The notes under the pieces: generated by a model
Told to the model about the DNA's origin: nothing
Database searches by the model: none
What the model saw: only the letters and a program-made list of their open reading frames with translations
In this document: one piece after another, positions 1 to 6,376 of the stretch
Layout: the number at the start of each line of letters is the position of its first letter
Position numbering within the stretch: the first letter of the stretch is position 1
Origin: CAZKEW01 sp964580435
Lineage (GTDB): Bacteria > Acidobacteriota > Aminicenantia > Aminicenantales > UBA8522
Direction: 5' to 3'
Assembly (NCBI GenBank): GCA_964580435.1
Contig: CAZOKP010000077.1
Location: 1 to 12,757, forward strand
Length of the DNA: 12,757 nt
Made by a program: the position numbers and the translations under genes

Positions 1-272
1 GGAGATTTGAGGGGAGCTGTCCCTAGTACGAAAGGACCGGGACGGACGAACCTCTGGTGTACCAGTTGTCCCGCCAGGGGCAGCGCTGGGTAGCTACGTT
101 CGGCAGAGATAACCGCTGAAAGCATATAAGCGGGAAGCTTGCCTCAAGATAAGATCTCCCTCCCCTTCGGGGGCGGAAGGGCACTCGTAGACTACGAGTT
201 TGATAGGCTGGGTGTGTAAGTCCGGTGACGGATTGAGCTAACCAGTACTAATAGCCCGTGAGGCTTGACCAT
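1..272 (+). rRNA. rrl: 23S ribosomal RNA, 3' end (partial)
   Basis: This is the 3' terminal part of the large-subunit rRNA, cut by the left edge of the window. The sarcin-ricin loop is visible near positions 26-43 (AGTACGAAAGGACCGG), where elongation factors bind the ribosome; its tetraloop reads GAAA where E. coli has GAGA, which is still a GNRA loop. Further conserved blocks are the GAAAGCAT segment near 118 and the terminal domain VI strand GTGTGTAAG...GAGCTAACCAGTACTAAT near 210-252. The 3' end is placed just after GAGGCTTGACC (260-270) by comparison with the remembered E. coli 23S end, so it is accurate to a few bases. A roughly 50-base A-rich spacer without a tRNA separates it from the 5S gene. 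Confidence 0.97.
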
Positions 273-320
273 AAAGTTTATTAAGACAAAAAAGCACAAA
301 AAAATTGCACGGATAAAAAT

Positions 321-436
<116 letters not shown>

Positions 437-464
437 TTTTTTTATATAGCGCAATCAAGGACGA

Positions 465-512
465 ATAAAGGAAGAGGGCACGGGCCCTGATCGGCATACT
501 CCTCTCCTTTAT
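465..512 (+). promoter_or_regulatory. Leader hairpin upstream of the RRM gene
   Basis: ATAAAGGAAGAGG (465-477) pairs with CCTCTCCTTTAT (501-512) as a 12-bp stem with one bulged A on the left arm. The loop of about 23 nt contains the self-complementary GGGCCC. It lies about 24 nt ahead of the Shine-Dalgarno sequence of the RRM gene, with a short A/T-rich direct repeat (AAATTTAA twice, 520-535) between. No U-run follows the stem, so a classical terminator is unlikely; a control or stability element of the leader mRNA, or an RNase III-type processing site, fits better. The role is inferred from shape and position only. Confidence 0.5.
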
Positions 513-549
513 CTCGGTCAAATTTAAAAATTTAAAAGGAGATGTGAGT

Positions 550-876
550 ATGAACATCTATGTAGGCAATTTGTCCAGGGACGTGTCCGAGACGGATCTG
601 AAAGAAGCCTTCCAAGCCTTCGGCGAAGTGGCTTCGGCATCCGTGATCAAAGACAAGTACACTGGAGAGTCAAGAGGTTTTGGTTTTGTGGAAATGCCGA
701 ACAAGGACGAAGCGGATAAGGCTATTTCTGGGTTGAACGGCAAAGACATTAAGGGCCGGACGATCACAGTCAACGAGGCGCGCCCCCGCAGAGATGACCG
801 GCGTGGCGGTGGCTTCGGCGGCGGTCGTAGCAGCGGCGGCGGACGCGGCGGCTTCGGCGGCGGACGCAGATATTAA
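550..876 (+). CDS. Glycine-rich RRM RNA-binding protein (cold-shock/Rbp type)
   Basis: A single RNA recognition motif protein of 108 residues with a glycine/arginine-rich tail. RNP2 is IYVGNL (residues 3-8) and RNP1 is RGFGFVEM (42-49); the aromatic residues that stack on RNA bases are Y4, F44 and F46. Residues 85-108 form a GGGFGGGR-type low-complexity tail. This is the layout of the small cyanobacterial-type Rbp proteins, which bind single-stranded RNA in the cytoplasm and are often cold-induced. ATG 550 is chosen because AAGGAG (536-541) lies 8 nt ahead of it; the in-frame GTG at 544 would be only 2 nt from the SD. The gene sits just behind the rRNA operon after a hairpin leader and is closed by its own terminator. 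RNA-binding is well supported; the target RNA is unknown. Confidence 0.95.
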   Translation: MNIYVGNLSRDVSETDLKEAFQAFGEVASASVIKDKYTGESRGFGFVEMPNKDEADKAISGLNGKDIKGRTITVNEARPRRDDRRGGGFGGGRSSGGGRGGFGGGRRY

Positions 877-890
877 TTCGCCAACACACA

Positions 891-930
891 GGGACATGAT
901 CCGAATTCCCTGGAATTCCGTTCGTGTCCC
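891..930 (+). repeat. Hairpin in the 3' untranslated region of the RRM gene
   Basis: GGGACA (891-896) pairs with TGTCCC (925-930), and inside it GAATTCC (903-909) faces GGAATTC (912-918). The result is a two-part stem with an internal bulge. It begins 14 nt after the stop codon. The T-content after it is weak (GATTTT), so it is probably an RNA stabiliser or processing element rather than the main terminator. Confidence 0.5.
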
Positions 931-952
931 CTGATTTTAAACCGCAAACAAG

Positions 953-988
953 AGGCAGACTTCTCATCTGTGGGAGTCTGCCTTTTTT
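953..988 (+). terminator. Intrinsic terminator of the RRM gene
   Basis: AGGCAGACT (953-961) and AGTCTGCCT (975-983) form a perfect 9-bp stem with a 13-nt loop, followed by a T-run (983-988). This is a strong Rho-independent terminator and isolates the RRM transcript from the next gene. Confidence 0.9.
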
Positions 989-1101
989 ATTTTTACCGTA
1001 AGGTGATTAATTATCTGGAATTCATCGCCGGCTGACTTTCTGTAGACTCAATCGATTTTTGCAGATCATTGACGCAGCCGCATCAGCCCGCTCTCCTCCT
1101 A

Positions 1102-1130
1102 TTGACTTCATATTTTTGCTGTGCTACGGA
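1102..1130 (+). promoter_or_regulatory. Possible promoter for the two-repeat exported protein
   Basis: TTGACT (1102-1107) is followed after 17 nt by TACGGA (1125-1130), a poor -10 box. The stretch ATTGACTTCA...TTTTT...GCTA resembles the better promoter at 6260-6289, which raises its plausibility. It would give a leader of about 115 nt. The rest of the 989-1250 interval shows nothing I can name; an in-frame ATG at 1173 lacks a ribosome binding site. Confidence 0.3.
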
Positions 1131-1250
1131 TTAAGTCATATTAGATTGGGGATAAGCTAAAGTCAGCGCAAAATGAAGAGCTTTCGCGAAATATATGAGC
1201 TGTCTTTTCTTCCCCCCAAATCTATAAATCACTTTCAAAGGAGGGTTTTC

Positions 1251-2048
1251 ATGAAAACCAAAATTTCAGTCCTTCTATCGGTCTTTCTTGTGGCGGGTTT
1301 TTGTGCGCAAATCTGCTTTGCTCAAGCTCAGGAGCAGAAGCCGCAGCTCTTTATGATTTATGATGTTATCGTTAAGCCGGCTACGGTGGCGGGATTTGAG
1401 GCGGCAGCAAAAGGAGAATGGGCTCTCGCAGCAGAAGGCAAGTCTCCTTATCCATGGAACACCTATAGTTCGGATGATCTGCATTACTACTTTCTTTCTC
1501 CACTCAACAATTATACAGACGTTGACACGATGGACAGTGCAGGAAAAGAAATGAGAAAAAAGTTAGGAGAGGAACGGTTCAAAGCCAATGATAAAGCGTA
1601 TGATGGAACCTTTGAATATCTGCGCATTGGTTTTATTTCTCTGAGACCGGACCTGTCCTACGCGCCGGAAAAACCGGCCCTAAAACCTGAAGAAGCGAAT
1701 TGCTTATACTGGGGACTGTGCTACGTTGAGCCGGGCAAAGAGGAAGAATTTGAAAAAGTCCTCAAGGAGTATGTCGCTCTGTATAAAAGCAAAAACGTTG
1801 CTTTAGGATTCACCACGTATGAAGGCGGTTTTGGGAATGACCTTCCTTTCTACTTTTATGCCATGAGCGGTAAGAGTTCCGCTGATATCTTTAGCGAGGA
1901 TGAGAAAGCGACGAAAATAGTGGGAGAAGAGAAAATTAAGGAATTGTGGAACAAAACGTTGGCTACTTTAAGGAAATACGAATTTAAAACTGGTAGGTAT
2001 CGTCCCGATCTTTCCTATATCCCCGAAGCAACGAAGCCGGCAAAGTAA
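1251..2048 (+). CDS. Exported protein with two similar alpha/beta halves, function unknown
   Basis: I do not recognise a named family. The 265-residue product opens with a signal peptide: a KTK n-region, the hydrophobic stretch ISVLLSVFLVAGFCAQICFA and a likely AQA-type cleavage near residues 23-27. The mature part has two similar halves. Each starts with a hydrophobic beta strand followed by a 'VKPATVAGFE' or 'VEPGKEEEFE' turn-helix, and each ends in RPDLSY followed by PE. This pattern suggests a tandem of ferredoxin-like dimeric alpha/beta barrel (ABM-like) domains, which is an inference. ATG 1251 is used because AAAGGAGG (1237-1244) lies 6 nt ahead. The gene is visibly more AT-rich than those on the right of the window (sample lines near 40% GC). 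It is convergent with the kinase gene, with no clear terminator between. Confidence 0.85.
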   Translation: MKTKISVLLSVFLVAGFCAQICFAQAQEQKPQLFMIYDVIVKPATVAGFEAAAKGEWALAAEGKSPYPWNTYSSDDLHYYFLSPLNNYTDVDTMDSAGKEMRKKLGEERFKANDKAYDGTFEYLRIGFISLRPDLSYAPEKPALKPEEANCLYWGLCYVEPGKEEEFEKVLKEYVALYKSKNVALGFTTYEGGFGNDLPFYFYAMSGKSSADIFSEDEKATKIVGEEKIKELWNKTLATLRKYEFKTGRYRPDLSYIPEATKPAK

Positions 2049-2060
2049 ATTTCTTGGTAG

Positions 2061-2085
2061 ACTGGAGAGTCGAGAGGTTTTGGTT
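2061..2085 (+). repeat. 25-bp near-copy of the RNP1-coding segment of the RRM gene
   Basis: Positions 2061-2085 match 661-685, inside the RRM gene, at 24 of 25 bases; the only difference is A to G at the 12th base. In the same frame it still reads T-G-E-S-R-G-F-G-Y-K and then a TAA stop, and is preceded directly by an in-frame TAG. It lies 13 bp after the stop of the preceding gene. It is most simply a remnant of a second RRM gene, though no other part of such a gene is detectable nearby. Confidence 0.75.
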
Positions 2086-2114
2086 ATAAATAATTACTGA
2101 AAACAAGTCGGGCC

Positions 2115-5100
2115 CTAAGATAAGCTATCCAGAAGAGCTTTCGCCTCTATCAGGTCAGGAGTGTTAAATCCTTCGGTGAACCAGCCGTAAATCTCTGCGA
2201 GCATCTGTCTCGCTTCTTCATTCCTTCCCTGTTTTTGCCTGAGGCGGCTCAAACTCATCGTAGCCCGCAGTTCCCAGGACTTTGCCTGTTGTCGGCGAGA
2301 AACTTCGATGGCCTGGTGGAAATATTTCTCAACTTCACTCTCGGGTTCACCCCGCATCCAGAGCAATTCACCCTTCAGTCGATAAAGCTCGGCTTCCATG
2401 TATCTCTCATCGCATCTTTGCATCACGCCCATAGCTTTGTCGATTGCGGCCAGCCCGTCCTCCAAGTGGCCGGTTTTTTGACAGGCATAGGCCACTCGGG
2501 CCAAGAGCCTGGTGAAACAGGTCAGCGTTCCCGTCCCTTCCATGATAGCCAGGCTCTGATGCATCTCATCTATTCCTTCTTTGCCTTTCCCCGCAAAAGT
2601 CTTTTTCTCGCCGCGATAAAAATAGCCATGTGCTCCAAAATATATAAATCCATTCTTCTCGCAAATGGGAACAAGCTCTTCGGTATACTCATTGATCTTC
2701 TCAAAATCTTTGAGGAACCAGTTCAGCTCGCAGGCCCCCAGTATGATGAAGGCCATAGTGGCGGGATGACCCAATTTTCGGGCGATGCGCAAGGCCTCTT
2801 GAGTCTGCTTGAGGGCTTGATCAGGATAGCCCAGAATCCACCAAGCCCAGGACCCAAAGCCCATATTGAGGACCCCCAGGTCATACCCGAAGAGATAGCC
2901 GAGAAAGCCATGCTTTTCCTCGTTATAGACATCAGTCATATGCTTGGCATATTCAACCGTCTGGACAAGTTCTCCCACATTGAGCAACGGCCAAACATGG
3001 GCATAATAAGAAACAGCTTCAAGCAACGGGTCTTTGAGCTGCTCAGCTAATCGAGAGATCTCTTCTCTCAATTTGAGGGCCGTTCTGTATTGGGCAGTCG
3101 TAGCATAATAAGTGGCAAGCTGAACAAGAGCTGTAAAACGTTGGGGCGTATCTCCCATCCGGTCACAAAGCTCCCTGGCTCGAACGACGGCTTGACCAAG
3201 TTCAGGAGCTCCAAACCCCTTGGTAGCCTGGAGCGGAACAGCCAGGGCAAGCTGCAAGGCAAGTTCTTGCTGGTCACGCTCAGATGTTTCGGGAAGCTGC
3301 TGGAGAAGCTCCAGAGCTTTTTTATAATGGGCGATCGCCTCAGCCCCCGCAGAGAGCCGCACGGCCTTGTTTCCTGCCTTTTGGAGATATTCTATGGCTT
3401 TCGAGACTGTCCCTGCCTCCAGAAAGTGTCGGGCCAGTTCGACAGAAATCTCTCCCGCCTGCTCGCCATAAAGCGCCTCCAGAATATTTCCCACCTGTTC
3501 GTGGAGATGTGCTCTCTCCACCTTGTCCAAGCTGTTATAAAGAAATCGTTGAAACAGGATGTGTTGGAAAAGATAGAGGGAAAGGCGATGGCTTTCGACC
3601 TGCCGCATGCCTTTGGCAGAGACAAGATGATGCCGCCTATCCAGCTCCCTGCCCAAGAGCCTGATGAGCTCGAGGATCTCAGCCTGCTTGATGCGGGCGA
3701 CAACTTCGGCGGTAAATTCTTCGCCTTCAACGCTGGCTACGATCAGAAGCTCACGGAGCTTTTCGTTAAGCCTGTTGATGCGTTCTTCGATGACGGCATC
3801 CACCCGGGCCGGGAGAGTGTCCCATCTTAATTTTGGGCCCTCCTTCCAATAGCCGTCTTTATCTTTGACCAAAGCACCGCGCTCTTGCATGTCTCGCAGC
3901 AATTCTACGGTGAAAAGCGGGTGTCCTCTGGTCTGACTGTAGAGCGTATCACGGAATGCATCATCCAGCAGGTTGAGCTCCGTATCCACAAAATCGTCTA
4001 CGAATTTGCGGCCTTCGGTCTTTCCGACTTCGAGTTCAATATCCCCAAAATCACGCTTGAATTCGTGAACGATCGGCTCGAGGGGATGGCGTCCCTCTCC
4101 TCGGCCGAGAGCGACCTCTGCCGGCCGAAACGCACCGATCATAAAAACCGGGTTTCCGCCAACGCGGCGTCCCAGATGAAAGAATAAACTCGCCGAGCCG
4201 GCGTCCACCCACTGGAGGTCATCAAGGATAAGGAGCAGCGGCTTCTCTTTGGCCAGCGCCAGAAGCACTCGTGTGTATTGTTCAAAAAGATTACTCTGTT
4301 GGAGGGCAGAATCGGCAGGAAGCGAAGACTTGCGTTCCACCAGCTTCTTTAAACTCGCCAGCCAATTTGTCAACCCGGGAGCAAACGCTTCGCTGCGTGA
4401 AACCAACGCTGATCCACGGACAAAAATATCGATCAAATCCGGGCCGTTGTCCAAGAGCGTTTTGACGGCAAGAGGAAGGAGGGTCCACAAGCGAATAGCA
4501 TGCTCTCTGGAAATGACGCCGGCCATCCACTTCGCTTCGACATCTCCAGTTAAAAGACCCAGCAGTTCGATGAACGGCAAGTAAGGATCTCCAATCCCCG
4601 TGTGGGCATTGCATTTCCCAAAAGCGACAATAAGGTCAGGGTACAGTTCTTGAGCTTGGCGAGCAAATTCCTGGAGCAAGGCTGTCTTTCCACTCCCGGC
4701 TTCACCGGTGACAAAGATCACTTGGCCCTGGCCTAAGAGACTGGCTTCCAGGCTGTTCTTCAGCCTCCCTAATTCTTGCTTGCGGGCCACAAAAAACGGC
4801 CTTTTACGTCGAATTTCTTCTTTGCCTTCAATAAGAAAAGCTGGTGCTTTAGGCTCTTGAGGGGCAGATATTCCAGGCAGGCCTTCCTCAATAGTTCTCA
4901 ATTCCACCAGCAATTCCTCTCCCGTCTGGTATCTCCTCCCTCTATCCTTGTCCAGGCATTTCAATATCACTGTGCTAAGTTCTTCTGAGATCGCACTATT
5001 GAGTTCTCTCGGATTCAACGGGATTTCTGTTTTATGTTTCAGGGCGATGCTTAAGGCTGTTTTCCCTTCAAAGAGGACCTTTCCCGTCACCATTTCATAC

Positions 5101-5831
5101 AGCATGGCGCCTAGCGAATAGATATCTGACCGTTGGTCGGCTTCCTTTCCTTCCACTTGTTCAGGAGACATGTAGTCGGGAGTGCCTACGATCATCCCCG
5201 CTTCAGTCACTCCCCTTGCTTCAAGAGATCGGGCAATTCCAAAATCCATGATGTGGGCATTCCCCTCTTTGTCCACCATGATGTTCTGCGGCTTCAGGTC
5301 GCGATGAACCACACCCAGGCGGTGGGCTTCGGCCAGCCCCTCACATATCTGTTTAGCCAGAGAGAGAGCTGTTTTTTCCGTGAGTTGACCTTCCCTTCTG
5401 ATGATTGCTTTTAAGTCCTCACCCGACACATATTCCATGGTGATGTAATATGTTTCTTCTTCTCTATTGATGTCATGCATCCGGCAGACATTCTTGTGGG
5501 TGATCTTGCGCGCGTATTTCAGCTCATTCCGGAATCGCTCGATCGTCCTTTCATCGGAAGCGATCTCGGGATTCAAGAGCTTCAGCGCTATTTCCTCCCC
5601 TATTTCTTTGTCCAGGACTTTATAGACTTTTCCCATCCCGCCGCTCCCCAATTCTTCAAGGACCTCATGTCTTCGGGCGAAAAGAGTCCCCGGTCGCAAT
5701 CGCATTACGGGGGTTCTCAAGGTCTTCGTGCGAGAGGGGGAGATTTTGCGAGAGGGCTTTAGCGGTGTCCTGCACTTTTTGCAGCGGGACACGTCCTTTG
5801 GATTATCAAAATGGCATTTGGGGCATCTCAT
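2115..5831 (-). CDS. Zinc-ribbon Ser/Thr protein kinase fused to AAA ATPase and TPR region
   Basis: A cytoplasmic signalling protein of 1238 residues. Residues 3-20 form a CPxC...CxxC zinc ribbon. The kinase domain runs about 58-320: glycine loop GSGGMG (62-67), ATP-anchoring K84, likely helix-C E103, catalytic HRDLKPQN (D178), DFG (D196) and SPE (E224), so it looks active. After a linker comes a predicted AAA ATPase with Walker A GEAGSGKT (376-383) and Walker B LLLILDD (532-538). From about residue 780 to the end are helical TPR-like repeats, finishing in the GWFTEGFNTPDL motif seen in cyclase/kinase-ATPase-TPR regulators. There is no LuxR-type DNA-binding end and no membrane segment. ATG 5831 is preferred since the zinc ribbon then begins the protein; an in-frame TTG at 5864 adds 11 residues. 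Neither has a strong SD. Partners are unknown. Confidence 0.95.
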   Translation of the reverse strand: MRCPKCHFDNPKDVSRCKKCRTPLKPSRKISPSRTKTLRTPVMRLRPGTLFARRHEVLEELGSGGMGKVYKVLDKEIGEEIALKLLNPEIASDERTIERFRNELKYARKITHKNVCRMHDINREEETYYITMEYVSGEDLKAIIRREGQLTEKTALSLAKQICEGLAEAHRLGVVHRDLKPQNIMVDKEGNAHIMDFGIARSLEARGVTEAGMIVGTPDYMSPEQVEGKEADQRSDIYSLGAMLYEMVTGKVLFEGKTALSIALKHKTEIPLNPRELNSAISEELSTVILKCLDKDRGRRYQTGEELLVELRTIEEGLPGISAPQEPKAPAFLIEGKEEIRRKRPFFVARKQELGRLKNSLEASLLGQGQVIFVTGEAGSGKTALLQEFARQAQELYPDLIVAFGKCNAHTGIGDPYLPFIELLGLLTGDVEAKWMAGVISREHAIRLWTLLPLAVKTLLDNGPDLIDIFVRGSALVSRSEAFAPGLTNWLASLKKLVERKSSLPADSALQQSNLFEQYTRVLLALAKEKPLLLILDDLQWVDAGSASLFFHLGRRVGGNPVFMIGAFRPAEVALGRGEGRHPLEPIVHEFKRDFGDIELEVGKTEGRKFVDDFVDTELNLLDDAFRDTLYSQTRGHPLFTVELLRDMQERGALVKDKDGYWKEGPKLRWDTLPARVDAVIEERINRLNEKLRELLIVASVEGEEFTAEVVARIKQAEILELIRLLGRELDRRHHLVSAKGMRQVESHRLSLYLFQHILFQRFLYNSLDKVERAHLHEQVGNILEALYGEQAGEISVELARHFLEAGTVSKAIEYLQKAGNKAVRLSAGAEAIAHYKKALELLQQLPETSERDQQELALQLALAVPLQATKGFGAPELGQAVVRARELCDRMGDTPQRFTALVQLATYYATTAQYRTALKLREEISRLAEQLKDPLLEAVSYYAHVWPLLNVGELVQTVEYAKHMTDVYNEEKHGFLGYLFGYDLGVLNMGFGSWAWWILGYPDQALKQTQEALRIARKLGHPATMAFIILGACELNWFLKDFEKINEYTEELVPICEKNGFIYFGAHGYFYRGEKKTFAGKGKEGIDEMHQSLAIMEGTGTLTCFTRLLARVAYACQKTGHLEDGLAAIDKAMGVMQRCDERYMEAELYRLKGELLWMRGEPESEVEKYFHQAIEVSRRQQAKSWELRATMSLSRLRQKQGRNEEARQMLAEIYGWFTEGFNTPDLIEAKALLDSLS

Positions 5832-5919
5832 GGCTTGACGTTCTTTTAAAGAAAATGTTTTCAATCGAGCTGGCCTGGCTTGGTCTTGGCAGCAATTTTC
5901 CCATCTCCTATTGTTAAAG

Positions 5920-5949
5920 ATGATAAATCATGACAGAAGGAGATGTCAA
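5920..5949 (-). promoter_or_regulatory. Sigma-70-type promoter for the kinase gene
   Basis: On the minus strand a perfect TTGACA (5949-5944) is followed after 18 nt by TATCAT (5925-5920, five of six consensus bases). The predicted start near 5912 gives a leader of about 80 nt to ATG 5831. The -35 box and spacer overlap an inverted repeat (5931-5948) that could be an operator. Confidence 0.65.
5931..5948. promoter_or_regulatory. Inverted repeat TGACA-N8-TGTCA over the kinase promoter
   Basis: TGACA (5931-5935) and TGTCA (5944-5948) are perfect 5-bp arms around 8 nt. The repeat covers most of the -35 box and half the spacer of the kinase promoter, the usual place for a repressor site. Short arms make chance occurrence possible. 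Confidence 0.35.
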
Positions 5950-5969
5950 TCTGACCGGCCAGGAAAGGA

Positions 5970-5986
5970 TATGTTACAAGAACATA
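5970..5986. promoter_or_regulatory. Inverted repeat TATGTT-N5-AACATA upstream of the kinase promoter
   Basis: TATGTT (5970-5975) and AACATA (5981-5986) are perfect 6-bp arms separated by ACAAG. The centre lies about 30 bp upstream of the kinase -35 box, a position typical for an activator or second operator. No regulator gene in the window can be tied to it. Confidence 0.35.
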
Positions 5987-5989
5987 GCG

Positions 5990-6259
5990 ATCCGCCCACA
6001 CGCCGTGCGCCGGCGGTCAAGAACGAAATCCCCGTGCGTTTATATTCAGCGTCTCTATTTCCGTGATTGTCTTTGGAGCTTGGTCAAGGGCGCCGCTCTC
6101 CTCTAAGATTTTATCGTCATGATCGACCTCCTCAAGCTCAGGTTTGTTGCGGACAAGCCTCCTCCGCCTCGGGTCGCTTTTCAGGAGCTCCTGATGGCGG
6201 CCAAGCCGAAAGTGGAATATTTTTAAACGTCGCTTTCGTGTAAAGCACATTTCACACGA
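5990..6259. other. Divergent intergenic stretch with no convincing gene
   Basis: Between the kinase and VWFA promoters lie about 270 bp without a supported gene. A minus-strand frame of 77 codons (6017-6250) and a plus-strand frame of 35 codons (6119-6226) overlap here. Neither has a Shine-Dalgarno sequence or a motif I recognise. The base composition resembles coding DNA, so it could be the remains of a lost gene. Confidence 0.4.
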
Positions 6260-6289
6260 TTGACTTCACTTTTTAGCCTGGGCTATCAT
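6260..6289 (+). promoter_or_regulatory. Sigma-70-type promoter for the VWFA-related gene
   Basis: TTGACT (6260-6265), an 18-nt spacer and TATCAT (6284-6289) match the consensus at five of six bases in each box. The predicted start near 6296 gives a leader of about 80 nt. The spacer length and -10 box are identical to those of the divergent kinase promoter. Confidence 0.6.
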
Positions 6290-6376
6290 CTTTCATAGGT
6301 GAGGCTTCGATTTTGAACTCAGCCGCAGGAAGGCTGCTGCGAAGCGAAAAAGGATTTGGCCGCTCCCAAGGATAAG

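Noticed and set aside
273..320. Possible tRNA between 23S and 5S
   Set aside because: The 48-nt A-rich spacer is too short and has no T-loop or acceptor stem.
790..870. GGCGGC-rich repeat array at the end of the RRM gene
   Set aside because: It is the coding sequence of the glycine-rich tail, an expected low-complexity feature rather than a separate repeat element.
1173..1250. Upstream in-frame ATG extending the exported protein by 26 residues
   Set aside because: It has no SD and would bury the signal peptide, while ATG 1251 has AAAGGAGG at good spacing.
2235..3050. Plus-strand open frame of 271 codons
   Set aside because: It lies wholly antisense to the TPR region of the kinase gene, has no ribosome binding site or recognisable motif, and its openness follows from the codon bias of the real gene.
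3090..3830. Plus-strand open frame of 246 codons
   Set aside because: It is antisense to the kinase gene's ATPase/TPR part, with no domain or start signal.
6119..6226. 35-codon plus-strand frame as a small protein gene
   Set aside because: It has no ribosome binding site and overlaps a minus-strand frame; the evidence is too thin to call a gene.
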